Shown in pieces: positions 10,412 through 20,119 of a stretch of 40,123 bases of DNA. The stretch comes from Actinomycetota bacterium (lineage in GTDB: Bacteria > Actinomycetota > Actinomycetes > Nanopelagicales > Nanopelagicaceae). The position numbers were made by a program, and so were the translations under genes. The DNA lies in the NCBI GenBank assembly GCA_009699205.1, contig WLOP01000011.1, positions 1 to 40,123 on the forward strand, given 5' to 3'. The notes beneath the pieces were generated by a model, which saw only the letters and a list, made by a program, of their open reading frames with translations, searched no databases and had not been told where the DNA came from. The stretch's first letter is position 1. Each line of letters begins with the position of its first letter.

Positions 10412-11497
10412 TTAGCTTGTAGCCGCTAACTTGGAAGCTTTATCTGCATCCAAGAGTGCTTGAATCATCGGATCGAGTTCTCCGTTTAATACTGCATCGA
10501 GGTTATTTGATTTGAAGTTCACGCGGTGATCGCTAATGCGGTTTTCAGGAAAATTATAGGTGCGAATTCTTTCGCTGCGATCTACTGTGCGAACTTGGCT
10601 TTTACGTTCGGCCGACGCTGCCTCTTGTGCAGCTTCTTGTGCAGCAAGGAGCATGCGAGCGCGCAAGATTCGAAGCGCAGATTCTCTATTTTGTAGTTGG
10701 CTTTTCTCGTTCTGACACGAAACAACGATTCCGGTAGGCACGTGGGTAATACGTACTGCGGAATCAGTTGTATTTACGCTTTGCCCACCAGGGCCGCTGG
10801 AACGGAAAACATCAATGCGTAGGTCGTTCATATTAATTTCTACATCAACTTCTTCGGCCTCAGGTAGAACCATTACTCCCGCAGCAGAAGTGTGAATACG
10901 TCCTTGGGATTCCGTCTCAGGCACTCTCTGCACACGGTGAACTCCGCCTTCAAATTTAAGTCGTGCGTATGGAGATTTGCCAGGTTCAGGAATCCCTTTA
11001 GATTTAACGGCCATCGAAATATCTTTGTACCCACCTAAATCACTTTCGGTGGCATCAATAATTTCTGTTTTCCATCCATGCTTTTCTGCATAGCGAAGAT
11101 ACATGCGAAGTAGGTCGCCAGCGAATAGTGCGGACTCGTCTCCCCCTGCGCCAGCTTTAATTTCGAGGATCACATCGCGATCATCATTGGGATCACGTGG
11201 GAGCAATAACTCTTCGAGTTTGAGAGCGGCTTCATCGCGTGTCTCTTCTAGACCCTGGATTTCGGCGGCAAAATCTGGATCAACTTCAGCTAACTCTTTA
11301 GCTGCGGCAAGATCATCTTCGGCGCTTCGCCATTGACGAAAGCCTGCAGCAACGGGACCAAGCTGGGCATAACGGCGACCAAGTTGGCGTGCCTTACCTT
11401 GATCGTTATGAATATTGGGATCTGCCATTGCGGCTTCAAGTTCTGCATATTCACGGACAAGTTCGTGGGCAAGAGCAAAACGATCATCGTTACTCAT
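10412..11497 (-). CDS. prfA: Peptide chain release factor 1
   Basis: Class I release factor for UAA and UAG stop codons. The protein has 361 residues. The peptidyl-hydrolysis motif GGQ is at 237-239 ([11 protein letters not shown]). The codon-reading P-x-T tripeptide is PET at 193-195 ([10 protein letters not shown]), where RF2 would have SPF, and the C-terminal [18 protein letters not shown] is RF1-like. ATG 11497 is preceded by AGGGGG about 9 nt upstream. It follows rpmE after an intrinsic terminator and so probably has its own promoter in the 11498-11545 gap, which contains AT-rich TATTTTATAAAT. Confidence 0.97.
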   Translation of the reverse strand: MSNDDRFALAHELVREYAELEAAMADPNIHNDQGKARQLGRRYAQLGPVAAGFRQWRSAEDDLAAAKELAEVDPDFAAEIQGLEETRDEAALKLEELLLPRDPNDDRDVILEIKAGAGGDESALFAGDLLRMYLRYAEKHGWKTEIIDATESDLGGYKDISMAVKSKGIPEPGKSPYARLKFEGGVHRVQRVPETESQGRIHTSAAGVMVLPEAEEVDVEINMNDLRIDVFRSSGPGGQSVNTTDSAVRITHVPTGIVVSCQNEKSQLQNRESALRILRARMLLAAQEAAQEAASAERKSQVRTVDRSERIRTYNFPENRISDHRVNFKSNNLDAVLNGELDPMIQALLDADKASKLAATS

Positions 11498-11544
11498 TCT
11501 TTCGCCCCCTGCCTTACTCGCGCTTCATTTATAAAATATTCGTG

Positions 11545-11588
11545 AAATAAAAAGACCGCAACCGTTACATAAGTAACGGAAGCGGTCT
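11545..11588 (-). terminator. Intrinsic terminator downstream of rpmE
   Basis: Read on the minus strand, AGACCGC-UU-CCGUUAC pairs with GUAACGG-UU-GCGGUCU around a 4-nt loop. This gives two 7-bp stems separated by a U/U internal loop, and the structure runs directly into a T-rich tract (TTTTTATTTC). It lies between the rpmE stop and the prfA start. It is the best canonical terminator in the window. Confidence 0.88.
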
Positions 11589-11598
11589 GATTAGAAAT

Positions 11599-11814
11599 CT
11601 ACTTAGCGCCTGACTTTCCGAAGCGTTCTTCGAACTTCGCAACGCGTCCACCAGTGTCAAGAATTCTCTGCTTGCCCGTGTAGAAAGGATGGCAGACAGA
11701 ACAAACTTCAACATAGATAGAACCGCTAGCAACAGTTGAGCGAGTCATAAAGGTTTCGCCACAACCGCATGTGACCTTTGTGTCACCGTATTGCGGATGA
11801 ATCTCTTTCTTCAT
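11599..11814 (-). CDS. rpmE: 50S ribosomal protein L31, zinc-binding form
   Basis: Large-subunit ribosomal protein L31. It has 71 residues and starts MKKEIHPQY, the usual N-terminus. It keeps the zinc ligands (CGCG near residues 17-20 and CSVC near 37-40), so it is the Zn-dependent C+ form, normally used when zinc is plentiful. An ATG 15 nt upstream (11829) is in frame, but AAAGGA sits 6-8 nt before the ATG at 11814, which decides the start. It lies alone between rho and prfA and ends in a strong terminator. Confidence 0.95.
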   Translation of the reverse strand: MKKEIHPQYGDTKVTCGCGETFMTRSTVASGSIYVEVCSVCHPFYTGKQRILDTGGRVAKFEERFGKSGAK

Positions 11815-11926
11815 TTTCTTTCCTTTCATAGGACTGGGTCGTGTGATTACGTGAACCAGTTCGTGATGGCTAAGGGTAACGCCGAGGCGCCACTACTAGG
11901 AAATCGGTCTGCTTTTTAGGCGTGAA

Positions 11927-13468
11927 TTAGTTATCGGAGCCCGGCCCAACGGTGGTCTTCTGGATCTGCATCAAGAATTCGACGTTGGATTTTGTGCCCT
12001 TCATCTTCTCAAGGAGAAGTTCAAGAGCTTGTTGTGGCTCAAGAGCGTGAAGAACGCGGCGCAACTTCCAGACAATATTGAGTTCTTCCGTACCCATAAG
12101 GATTTCTTCCTTACGCGTTCCGGAGGCAACAACGTTTACCGCTGGGAAGATGCGCTTATCTGCAAGGCGACGATCCAAGATGAGTTCCATATTTCCGGTT
12201 CCCTTGAACTCTTCGAAGATAACTTCATCCATGCGTGAACCTGTATCTACAAGTGCAGTTGCAAGGATGGTGAGCGACCCGCCATCTTCAATATTACGAG
12301 CGGCTCCGAAGAACTTCTTGGGTGGATAAAGAGCAGCAGAATCAACTCCGCCCGAAAGAATACGACCACTTGCTGGAGCGGCGATGTTATATGCGCGACC
12401 CAAACGAGTAATCGAATCGAGCAGAACAACTACATCGTGGCCAAGTTCAACTAAGCGTTTTGCGCGCTCAATTGCTAGCTCAGCAACGGTGGTGTGGTCA
12501 TCTGCTGGACGATCAAAAGTAGATGCAATTACCTCGCCCTTAACGGAGCGCTGCATATCTGTAACTTCTTCTGGGCGCTCATCAACGAGAACGACCATCA
12601 AGTGACACTCGGGATTATTGGTCGTAATGGCGTTTGCAATTGCTTGCAGAACCATGGTTTTACCAGCCTTTGGTGGAGAAACAATAAGTCCGCGTTGTCC
12701 CTTTCCAATGGGTGAAATCAAATCAATAACGCGCGTTGTCAGAATGTTTGGTTCTGTTTCAAGACGCAAACGCTCTTGAGGATAGAGAGGAACGAGCTTT
12801 CCAAATTCAACTCTGTTGCGAGCCTCATCTGGTTGCATGCCGTTAATTGTTTCTAGGGAAATAAGCGCGTTGAACTTCTCGCGGCGTTCACCTTCACGTG
12901 CTTGGCGCACTGTTCCGGTAACAACATCACCTTTACGTAAGCCATATCGGCGAACTTGCTGGAGAGAGATATACACATCATTTGGACCTGGCAGATATCC
13001 GCCTGTACGAATAAAGGCGTAGCTTTCGAGAATATCTACTAAGCCACCCACTGGTACGAGCACATCGTCTTCAGATAGAACTGGTTCGCGTTCTTCGCGT
13101 GGTTGGTGGCGATCGCGTCCACGATCGCGTCCACGGTCACGTCCGCGATCGCGGCTACGGCCTGATGAATCACTTCCGCGATCATCGCTTTTGGATTCTT
13201 GGTTATCGCCATCAGAGTCATCGCTCTTTTCGGATTCTTGGCGTTTTTTGTTCCGATTATTGTTGCGCTCAGCTCTCTTGGCTTCGCGTTCTAACTTTGC
13301 GGCCTCGCGATTAGCTGCTTGCAAATCACTAATTGCTTGAACGAGTGCAGCTTTCTTCATCTTGCCGGCGCCCTCGACTCCTAATTGACCAGCAACTTCT
13401 TGAAGTTGTGGCAGGAGCATTGATGCTAGTTCGGGGCTGCTCGAGCGTACTGGAGCTTTTTCAGTCAT
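11927..13468 (-). CDS. rho: Transcription termination factor Rho with Arg/Asp-rich insertion
   Basis: Hexameric RNA helicase that ends transcription. The protein has 513 residues. The N-terminal helical Rho_N domain (about 10-55) is followed by a charged low-complexity insertion (about 56-130, with repeated DRGR), then the RNA-binding cold-shock domain (about 131-205) and the RecA-like ATPase with Walker A SPPKAGKT at 264-271. Insertions of this type are known in high-GC Gram-positive Rho and add RNA contacts. Upstream of ATG 13468 there is no clear Shine-Dalgarno sequence, and a 147-bp gap separates it from thrB, room for a leader of the kind Rho often uses for autoregulation. Confidence 0.97.
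   Translation of the reverse strand: MTEKAPVRSSSPELASMLLPQLQEVAGQLGVEGAGKMKKAALVQAISDLQAANREAAKLEREAKRAERNNNRNKKRQESEKSDDSDGDNQESKSDDRGSDSSGRSRDRGRDRGRDRGRDRHQPREEREPVLSEDDVLVPVGGLVDILESYAFIRTGGYLPGPNDVYISLQQVRRYGLRKGDVVTGTVRQAREGERREKFNALISLETINGMQPDEARNRVEFGKLVPLYPQERLRLETEPNILTTRVIDLISPIGKGQRGLIVSPPKAGKTMVLQAIANAITTNNPECHLMVVLVDERPEEVTDMQRSVKGEVIASTFDRPADDHTTVAELAIERAKRLVELGHDVVVLLDSITRLGRAYNIAAPASGRILSGGVDSAALYPPKKFFGAARNIEDGGSLTILATALVDTGSRMDEVIFEEFKGTGNMELILDRRLADKRIFPAVNVVASGTRKEEILMGTEELNIVWKLRRVLHALEPQQALELLLEKMKGTKSNVEFLMQIQKTTVGPGSDN
13111..13158 (-). repeat. Four 12-bp tandem units encoding DRGR repeats in rho
   Basis: GATCGCGTCCAC occurs twice exactly (13111-13122, 13123-13134) and then twice with changes (13135-13146, 13147-13158). 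It encodes the Asp-Arg-Gly-Arg repeats of the Rho insertion. In-frame 12-bp units can expand or contract without a frameshift, so the number may vary between strains. Confidence 0.85.
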
Positions 13469-13615
13469 TGAACTTCATTTCGGTTATGGGAATAATCCCG
13501 TGATTTTTCTTCTGATGATTATCTGAACTATCTTTCGCCACCAGGGCTTTCAGATAGCGAAACCATAGCATCGCCTGCACGAATCCGCCAAACCCTTAGG
13601 CGGTATAGCCAGGTA

Positions 13616-14548
13616 TTAAGAGGAAAGTACAGCCGCTCCCGAAGCGCTGATTTCGAGCTGTTTTACCTCGAAATTCTCGCCTGCAACTCTAGTTAACTCG
13701 ACGATCTCTTTGGCATCTCCCAGATGCAAGACCAGAACTGTAGGGCCGGCTCCAGATATAAATGCAGCCACTCCTGCCCCGCGTAATTTCTGAACAAGTG
13801 CAAAAGATTTTGGCATCGCTTCTTGACGATACTTTTGATGGAGAAAATCTTGTGTTGCAGTGAAGAGTAAATCTGGACGACCCGATAGCGCATGAACCAA
13901 AAGAGCCGTGCGCGTTGAGTTAGCTACAGCGTCGCTATGTGAGATTGTGTCAGGTAATAATTTGCGAGCTTTTGACGTTGCAACTGTTGTGCTGGGAATA
14001 AATGCAAGTGCTTTTATCCGAGGATCGACAGTGATTCCCACCGCGCGAGCGACAAGGTGTCCGTGCTGAGGTTCCTGCCATGCAATTGTTGCTCCACCAT
14101 AAAGTGCAGCGGCAACGTTATCGGGATGTCCCTCTAATTTGTTTGCAATGTCTAGTAGCTCTTCATCAATCATTCGCTCATTGCCAGAGAGAACTAGTGC
14201 GCGCGCTAAAACCAACCCTCCGACAATCGCGCTAGCTGATGAACCGAGACCGCGGCCGTGAGGAATTACGTTGAGTGCACGTACAGATAAACCGCGGGGC
14301 TTGCCGCCCATATATTCAAAACCTTTGAGCATTGACTTAACAAGCAAATTCTTTTCATCGCGGCGAACTGTTTCAGCGCCTTCACCGGCAACATCGATAT
14401 CTATTCCGACTTCATCAGTGATTTGCGCGATATAGCGATCGTGAAGACCGAGCGCTAAACCGAAGCAATCAAATCCCGGTCCTAGATTTGCACTCGTTGC
14501 AGGCACCTGCACTTGTATAGGTGTAGCGCGAAAAGTTGGCTTTGCCAT
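13616..14548 (-). CDS. thrB: Homoserine kinase
   Basis: GHMP-family kinase that phosphorylates homoserine with ATP, the step before threonine synthase. The protein has 310 residues. PATSANLGPGFDCFG at 16-30 is the N-terminal GHMP signature, the phosphate-binding loop HGRGLGSSASA is at 97-107, and the C-terminal AAFISGAGPTVL is the third motif. The AGGAG overlaps the thrC stop codon and stands 7 nt before ATG 14548, so translation is coupled. It is the last gene of the hom-thrC-thrB set; a 147-bp gap follows before rho. Confidence 0.96.
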   Translation of the reverse strand: MAKPTFRATPIQVQVPATSANLGPGFDCFGLALGLHDRYIAQITDEVGIDIDVAGEGAETVRRDEKNLLVKSMLKGFEYMGGKPRGLSVRALNVIPHGRGLGSSASAIVGGLVLARALVLSGNERMIDEELLDIANKLEGHPDNVAAALYGGATIAWQEPQHGHLVARAVGITVDPRIKALAFIPSTTVATSKARKLLPDTISHSDAVANSTRTALLVHALSGRPDLLFTATQDFLHQKYRQEAMPKSFALVQKLRGAGVAAFISGAGPTVLVLHLGDAKEIVELTRVAGENFEVKQLEISASGAAVLSS

Positions 14549-14557
14549 TATCGGCTC

Positions 14558-15622
14558 CTAACTCAAACCAAGTGCATCAGCTGCGGCGGAAACTACTGGT
14601 GGGATAACAACGGGATCAGCGGCACCTTCAAGCGCCCATGAAACATCTTTAAGTCCATGACCTGTAACGGTGATGACAATGCGCTTTCCCTGTGGCAATT
14701 TCCCTTGCGCCTTATATTTGATCAGGCCAGCAAGCCCAGCCGCGCTCGAGGGCTCAACAAAGACGCCTTCTTGCGCAGCAACTAATCGATAAGCGCTCAA
14801 GATTTCTTCGTCCGTTACCGAATCAATGAGCCCGCCAGATTCATCACGAGCAGCAACAGCTTGCTTCCATGATGCTGGGTTACCGATGCGAATTGCAGTT
14901 GCAATCGTTTCTGGATTTTTCACAATCTCTCCGCGAACAATAGGTGCAGAACCTTCGGCTTGAAATCCCCACATTTGTGGGTTCTTTGTTGAAATACCAT
15001 CGCCGCGATATTCGGTGTAACCCTTCCAATAAGCGGTGATATTTCCGGCGTTACCCACAGGGAGCGCGTGAATATCTGGTGCATCTCCAAGAAAATCTAC
15101 GACTTCAAATGCTGCAGTTTTCTGTCCTTCAATACGGAATGGATTGACCGAGTTAACGAGGGCAACAGGATATTTCTCTGAAAGTTCGCGAGCAACGTTG
15201 AGGCAATCATCAAAGTTTCCATCAACTTGTAACAATGTAGAGCCATGAATGATTGCTTGGGCTAATTTACCCATTGCAATTTTTCCTTGTGGAACAAGAA
15301 CTGCTGGAATCATTCCCGCTTTGCTTGCATAGGCAGCCGCACTTGCACTGGTATTTCCCGTCGATGCGCAGATAACGGCTTTTGCTCCATCTTCGGCAGC
15401 TTTGGAAATTGCCATCGTCATTCCGCGATCTTTAAACGATCCAGTTGGGTTAGCGCCTTCGAATTTAAGCCAGACATCGTTATTCAAAAGTGCAGAGAGA
15501 TGGAGCGCATGAATAAGTGGCGTGCCGCCTTCGCGCAAAGTGATAACTGGAGTCTTTGCGCTAACTGGCAATCGATCGCGATATTCCTCGATTACTCCGC
15601 GCCATTGGTGAGCTCCGCTCAT
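14558..15622 (-). CDS. thrC: Threonine synthase
   Basis: PLP enzyme that converts O-phosphohomoserine to threonine. The protein has 354 residues, the compact bacterial type. The PLP lysine is Lys64 in GSFKDRG; the phosphate-cradling loop [12 protein letters not shown] is near 185-196. ATG 15622 shares its A with the hom stop (TAATG), and thrB starts 9 nt after its stop, so the trio is read as a unit. No leader peptide or T-box attenuator was seen. Confidence 0.96.
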   Translation of the reverse strand: MSGAHQWRGVIEEYRDRLPVSAKTPVITLREGGTPLIHALHLSALLNNDVWLKFEGANPTGSFKDRGMTMAISKAAEDGAKAVICASTGNTSASAAAYASKAGMIPAVLVPQGKIAMGKLAQAIIHGSTLLQVDGNFDDCLNVARELSEKYPVALVNSVNPFRIEGQKTAAFEVVDFLGDAPDIHALPVGNAGNITAYWKGYTEYRGDGISTKNPQMWGFQAEGSAPIVRGEIVKNPETIATAIRIGNPASWKQAVAARDESGGLIDSVTDEEILSAYRLVAAQEGVFVEPSSAAGLAGLIKYKAQGKLPQGKRIVITVTGHGLKDVSWALEGAADPVVIPPVVSAAADALGLS

Positions 15623-16920
15623 TACAAAGACGACCCTTCAACGCGGATAACGCTCTCAACGCTTCGGACCATATCCATCACAGATAAGCGCTTAACAGTT
15701 GCTGCTAAAGCTTGCTCGGTTGCATTGTGTGTAACAACAATAAGTTCGGCATCAGCTCCACGCCCAGTTTGGCGAACAGTTTGGATGGAGACGTTTTCGG
15801 TAGCAAAGCCTTGTGCAATAGCAGCCAAAACACCTGATTTATCGGCAACATTAAGCCGGATTAGGTACTTGGTCTTTGTTTGGCCAATAGGAACGATTTC
15901 GCGATCCGCATAATCACTTTCGCGAGGCCCAAGTGCTCCGCCGGTGCGATGACGCGCGACTGCAACAACGTCACCAAGGATTGCACTTGCTGTAGGTGCA
16001 CCACCTGCGCCGCGACCGTAGAACATAAGTTCACCGGCAGATTCGGCTTCAACAAATACTGCGTTAAAAGCATCGCGTACTGCAGCTAACGGATGTGTCC
16101 TTGGAATAAGAGTCGGGTGAACTCGTACCGAAATTTTGTCATCAGCGGTGAGTTCGGCAATCGCGAGCAACTTAATAACGTGATTCATGGATTTAGCTAC
16201 TGCTACATCAGTTGCCGTAATTGCGCTAATTCCTTCGCGGTGAACATCGGCTGCTGTAACGCGTGTGTGAAAAGCCAGGCCAGCAAGAATTGCTGCTTTT
16301 GCCGCTGCATCAAAACCTTCAAGGTCTGCCGTGGGATCAGCTTCTGCATACCCGAGAGACTGTGCCTCTGCCAATACATCTGCAAATGCACGACCTTCTT
16401 CATCCATCTTGGTCAAAATAAAGTTTGTCGTTCCGTTGACGATTCCCATGATGCGCTTTACATGATCGCCTACGAGTGATTCGCGTAGCGGACGCAAGAT
16501 TGGGATTGCTCCAGCAACGGCTGCTTCGTAATAAAGATCGACACCTGCTTTATCGGCCGCTGCATATAAATCAGCGCCGTGCGTGGCAAGGAGAGCTTTG
16601 TTGGCTGTAACAACAGATTTTCCGTTTGCGAAAGCTTCGAGAATCAAAGCACGAGCAGGTTCGATACCACCCATGACTTCAATGACGATATCGATTTCGG
16701 GATCTGTGACGACCGAGTGTGCATCGGTTGTTAATAGAGATGCATCAACGTTTTCGCGTTTAGCACTGGTATCGCGCACAGCAATTTTCTTAAGCACTAG
16801 CTGAGCGCCAGAGCGTGTTGAGAGTTCGCGCTGATCATCCTTGAGAAGGCGCGCTACCTGTGAGCCGACATTTCCGCAGCCCAACATCCCAATTTTCAGG
16901 GTAGCAAGTGAGGAATTCAT
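15622..16920 (-). CDS. hom: Homoserine dehydrogenase
   Basis: NAD(P)-dependent reduction of aspartate semialdehyde to homoserine, the branch point to threonine and methionine. The protein has 432 residues. The dinucleotide loop GCGNVG is at 14-19, the catalytic domain covers about 140-320 ([24 protein letters not shown]), and a C-terminal ACT domain (about 350-432) suggests feedback inhibition by threonine. It is monofunctional, with no aspartokinase part. It lies 12 nt after lysA, with only a weak GAAAGAG site. Confidence 0.96.
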   Translation of the reverse strand: MNSSLATLKIGMLGCGNVGSQVARLLKDDQRELSTRSGAQLVLKKIAVRDTSAKRENVDASLLTTDAHSVVTDPEIDIVIEVMGGIEPARALILEAFANGKSVVTANKALLATHGADLYAAADKAGVDLYYEAAVAGAIPILRPLRESLVGDHVKRIMGIVNGTTNFILTKMDEEGRAFADVLAEAQSLGYAEADPTADLEGFDAAAKAAILAGLAFHTRVTAADVHREGISAITATDVAVAKSMNHVIKLLAIAELTADDKISVRVHPTLIPRTHPLAAVRDAFNAVFVEAESAGELMFYGRGAGGAPTASAILGDVVAVARHRTGGALGPRESDYADREIVPIGQTKTKYLIRLNVADKSGVLAAIAQGFATENVSIQTVRQTGRGADAELIVVTHNATEQALAATVKRLSVMDMVRSVESVIRVEGSSL

Positions 16921-16932
16921 GTGCTTACTCTT

Positions 16933-18252
16933 TCACATATCCAAGGCGAGAAGATCTGCCTCGGTCTCACGACGCACAATCACGCGGGCTTGACCATTCT
17001 TTACGGCGACAACTGGCGGGCGTGGGACATGGTTGTAATTGCTCGCCATGCTGCGGCCATATGCGCCAGTGGCTGGAACGGCCAAGAGATCACCAGGGAC
17101 GAGATCTTCCGGCAAATCGATATCGCGAATAACAATATCGCCTGTTTCGCAATGTTTACCGACTACACGTGACTCGCGAACTTTCGCAGTTGAAGTGCGA
17201 TTGGCAATCACCGTGGTGTATTCGGCGCCATAGAGAGAGGTACGAATATTGTCGCTCATCCCGCCATCAACGGAGATGTAATTACGCGTTTTCCCAGATT
17301 CCAAGAGAACCTCTTTTGTTGTGCCGACTTCATAGAGCGTAAACATTGCCGGCCCAACAATTGCGCGGCCGGGTTCAATAGAAATTCGTGGAAGCTCAAG
17401 TGAATATTTAGCGCACGCAGTAGTGACCGCTCTATGAAGTGCAGGAAGCACTTGTGCTGGCAATAACGGTTCATCTTCAGGAAGGTAGGAGATTCCGTAT
17501 CCACCACCAAGATCTAGTTCGGGCAATTCATAACCAAACTCGTCGCGATACAAACTCAAGAATTCGATAAGACGATCTGCCGCGATACCAAATGCATCCA
17601 TACTCAGAATCTGAGAACCAATGTGGCCGTGGAAGCCTCGTAGCTCAATCTCTGGGTGTTGGCGTACGGCTACTACTGCTTGCCATGCTGCTCCGCTAGC
17701 TATCGAGAAACCAAATTTCACATCTTCGTGAGCCGTTGCAATTGATTCGTGTGTGTGGGCTTCGATGCCAGGTGTGAGGCGTAGCAAAACTGCCTGAACT
17801 TTTTTTGCCGCCGCCGCTGCTTCTGCAATTCGTTCAATCTCAATAAGAGAATCGACAACGATTGTTCCTACGCCCACTTCAACTGCTCTGCGAATTTCGG
17901 CAACTGATTTATTGTTTCCATGGACTTGAATCTTCGAGACTGGAAAATCTGCAGCAAGAGCCACTGCAAGTTCGCCACCTGTGCAGACATCTAGGCCAAT
18001 CCCAGATTGAGCCACCCAACGAAGAACCTCTGTACAGATAAAGGCTTTTCCGGCGTAATAAACCGAACCTGCAGCTGCACCAAAAGATTCGGTCAGAGCG
18101 CTACCCCATGATGTTGCACGTGCACGAAAATCATCTTCGTCAAGAAAAAAGGTAGGGGTGCCAAATTCGCGCCCCAATGACTTCGCAGATAATCCTGCAA
18201 GATGCAGTTCGCCTTTTTCGAAAGTAATTTTTGAAGACCACACGTTTGCCAT
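16933..18252 (-). CDS. lysA: Diaminopimelate decarboxylase
   Basis: Final step of lysine synthesis, decarboxylating meso-diaminopimelate; it also sets the pool of this peptidoglycan precursor. The protein has 439 residues, a fold-III PLP enzyme with Lys69 in YYAGKAF. GFHGHIGSQI and the C-terminal VVGKHCETGDIV (substrate-binding Cys) are typical. It lies 5 nt after argS and 12 nt before hom. Pairing with argS is the arrangement seen in mycobacteria and corynebacteria, where lysine and arginine can regulate the pair. Confidence 0.96.
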   Translation of the reverse strand: MANVWSSKITFEKGELHLAGLSAKSLGREFGTPTFFLDEDDFRARATSWGSALTESFGAAAGSVYYAGKAFICTEVLRWVAQSGIGLDVCTGGELAVALAADFPVSKIQVHGNNKSVAEIRRAVEVGVGTIVVDSLIEIERIAEAAAAAKKVQAVLLRLTPGIEAHTHESIATAHEDVKFGFSIASGAAWQAVVAVRQHPEIELRGFHGHIGSQILSMDAFGIAADRLIEFLSLYRDEFGYELPELDLGGGYGISYLPEDEPLLPAQVLPALHRAVTTACAKYSLELPRISIEPGRAIVGPAMFTLYEVGTTKEVLLESGKTRNYISVDGGMSDNIRTSLYGAEYTTVIANRTSTAKVRESRVVGKHCETGDIVIRDIDLPEDLVPGDLLAVPATGAYGRSMASNYNHVPRPPVVAVKNGQARVIVRRETEADLLALDM

Positions 18253-18257
18253 GTCGA

Positions 18258-19922
18258 TTACATCCTCTCCGGTGCGCCAACACCAAGTAGCTGTAACCCA
18301 TTACCTAATACCTGTTTTGTTGCAGCGCATAGATTTGCTCGCGCGCTATGTGTTGGCGTGCTTGGTTCATCTCCTAATGGCAAGACTCGGCAATCTGCAT
18401 AAAAGCCGTGATAGACGCCAGCCAATTCTTCGAGGTAGCGAGCAATGCGATGAGGTTCGCGCATTTCTGCAGCGCTTGCGACAATTCGAGGATATTCAGC
18501 TAGCGCACCAAGAAGTTCATTTTCACGATCATGTACGAGCAGAGCTGGATCGAAATCAGCAAGTGCATGAGCAACCTTGAGCTCTGCTGCATTACGCAAT
18601 ACTGCTGCGATACGGGCGTGTGCATATTGAACGTAGTAAACGGGGTTCTCGTTGGTGCGTTTCTTGAGTACATCTACATCTAAGACCATCGGTGTTTCAA
18701 CTGGGTAGCGAATCAGCGTGTAACGAGCGGCATCGACGCCCACTTTTTCGACCAGATCTTCAAGAGTAATAATCGTTCCGGCGCGCTTGGAAAGTTTTAC
18801 CTCTTCCCCGCCTTCCATAATCTTTACAAGCTGGCCAATGAGAATTTCGATGTTATATGCGGGGTCATCTCCAGCACACGCCGCAATTGCTTTGAGGCGA
18901 TGCACATATCCATGGTGATCGGCACCCAACATGTAAATGCAGATATCCGAACCACGTTCACGCTTATTAATGTAATAAGCAGTATCTGAGGCAAAATAGG
19001 TGAGTTCGCCGCCGCTTTTAATAAGCACGCGATCTTTATCGTCGCCATAATCTGTGGTGCGCAGCCATGTAGCACCTTCTTGCTCGAAGACATGGCCTTG
19101 CGAGCGCAACTTCTCTAAGCCATGCTCAACTGCTCCGCTGCTATGCAAACTTCTTTCAGAAAACCAGACATCAAACTTTGTTCCAAAAGTTTCTAGGATT
19201 TCCTGTTGGCTCTTTAACTGCACTTTGTATGCAAGTTCGCGGAATTGGATTGACTGCTCATCCCCACTCAAAGTTAAGACTTCCGGATTTAGCGCAACAA
19301 CTTCCTTTGCTAAATCTGCAATATATGCACCTTGGTATCCATTTTCAGGAATCGGTTGCCCCGTTGCAGCAGCCCGTACTGATGCACCAAAAAGATCCAT
19401 CTGATTTCCACGGTCGTTAATATAAAATTCGCGCGTTACCTTTGCGCCAGCTGCAGCAAGTACGCGACCGAGTGCATCGCCAACGGCGGCCCAACGCGTA
19501 TGTCCTAGATGCAAAGGCCCTGTGGGATTTGCACTGATGAATTCGAGGTTGATTGCTACGCCTAATAAAGATTTTCCCCGACCAAAGTTTTCGCCCTGCT
19601 CGCGAATCTGACGAACGACTTCGCCTTGGCTAGCGCGTTCTAAAGTTATATTGATAAATCCTGGGCCAGCAATTTCTACAGAGGCAACTTCAGCAAGTGC
19701 CTCAAGATCGCGCTTCAACAGTTCTGCGATTTCCCTTGGCGCCCGCCCCGCACTCTTGGCTACCTGCAGCGCAATAGATGAGGCATAGTCACCGTGATCA
19801 CGATTTTTAGGTCTTTCGAGTGTGATTGTTGCTGGGATTTCACAGTTCAACTCCCCGCGTTCAACGCAGGCCACGAGGGCAGCGGTGATTTTCGCGGCTA
19901 GGAGATCGCTATGGGAGGTCAC
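18258..19922 (-). CDS. argS: Arginyl-tRNA synthetase
   Basis: Class I aminoacyl-tRNA synthetase for arginine. The protein has 554 residues. There is an N-terminal Add-1 domain (about 8-95), the HIGH variant HLGH in NPTGPLHLGHTRWA (about 136-139), the KMSK equivalent KLSKR in EEVKLSKRAGT (about 380) and a C-terminal anticodon-binding helical domain with DALR features. It starts at GTG 19922 with no Shine-Dalgarno sequence; TAGCCT lies 7 nt before the start, so a leaderless transcript is likely. It is the first gene of the long minus-strand block. Confidence 0.96.
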   Translation of the reverse strand: MTSHSDLLAAKITAALVACVERGELNCEIPATITLERPKNRDHGDYASSIALQVAKSAGRAPREIAELLKRDLEALAEVASVEIAGPGFINITLERASQGEVVRQIREQGENFGRGKSLLGVAINLEFISANPTGPLHLGHTRWAAVGDALGRVLAAAGAKVTREFYINDRGNQMDLFGASVRAAATGQPIPENGYQGAYIADLAKEVVALNPEVLTLSGDEQSIQFRELAYKVQLKSQQEILETFGTKFDVWFSERSLHSSGAVEHGLEKLRSQGHVFEQEGATWLRTTDYGDDKDRVLIKSGGELTYFASDTAYYINKRERGSDICIYMLGADHHGYVHRLKAIAACAGDDPAYNIEILIGQLVKIMEGGEEVKLSKRAGTIITLEDLVEKVGVDAARYTLIRYPVETPMVLDVDVLKKRTNENPVYYVQYAHARIAAVLRNAAELKVAHALADFDPALLVHDRENELLGALAEYPRIVASAAEMREPHRIARYLEELAGVYHGFYADCRVLPLGDEPSTPTHSARANLCAATKQVLGNGLQLLGVGAPERM

Positions 19923-19929
19923 CTGCGCA

Positions 19930-19935
19930 AGGCTA
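19930..19935 (-). promoter_or_regulatory. Predicted -10 box for leaderless argS
   Basis: TAGCCT on the minus strand ends exactly 7 nt before the GTG start of argS, placing the expected transcription start on the start codon. No ribosome-binding site is present. This would be the lead promoter for argS-lysA-hom-thrC-thrB. Confidence 0.45.
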
Positions 19936-19973
19936 CCGTTTACGCTCGCATGCTTGCGCTATATGCGCATTCG

Positions 19974-20000
19974 TTGATTTGGGCTACTTACCTCTAATCT
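19974..20000 (+). promoter_or_regulatory. Possible promoter of tRNA-Leu
   Basis: TTGATT (19974-19979) and TAATCT (19995-20000) are separated by 15 bp and lie 28 bp upstream of the mature tRNA 5' end. The spacer is short, so this is only a candidate. It sits back to back with the argS promoter in a 106-bp gap. Confidence 0.3.
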
Positions 20001-20028
20001 TGCCCCTGTTACATGCAACAAAGCTCCG

Positions 20029-20109
20029 GCGGGAGTGGTGAAATGGCAGACACGCAGGTCTTAGGAACCTGTGTCTTCGGACGTGAGGGTTCAAGTCCCT
20101 TCTCCCGCA
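20029..20109 (+). tRNA. tRNA-Leu, anticodon TAG
   Basis: Acceptor strand GCGGGAG (20029-20035) pairs with CTCCCGC (20102-20108), with discriminator A at 20109; CCA is not encoded. The anticodon stem CAGGT/ACCTG encloses the loop CTTAGGA, giving anticodon TAG, which reads CUA and by wobble other CUN leucine codons. The extra arm (a stem around TTCG) marks a class II tRNA, and the T-arm has GGTTCAAGTCC. No intron or truncation is present. The 3' end is only 10 bp from the stop of the convergent aldehyde dehydrogenase gene. Confidence 0.97.
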
Positions 20110-20119
20110 CAAGTACTAC

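Noticed and set aside
13469-13615. Intrinsic terminator after thrB (CCGCC/GGCGG hairpin near 13583-13601)
   Set aside because: The stem is short with a 9-nt loop and no T-run follows, so it was not listed.
15287-15913. 208-codon plus-strand frame across thrC and hom
   Set aside because: Lies wholly opposite two well-defined genes, is rich in Cys, Trp and Ser as expected of a shadow frame, and has no start signal.
16933-19922. Amino-acid riboswitch or T-box ahead of lysA, hom or argS
   Set aside because: The gaps are 5-12 nt between these genes and argS appears leaderless, so there is no room for a structured leader.
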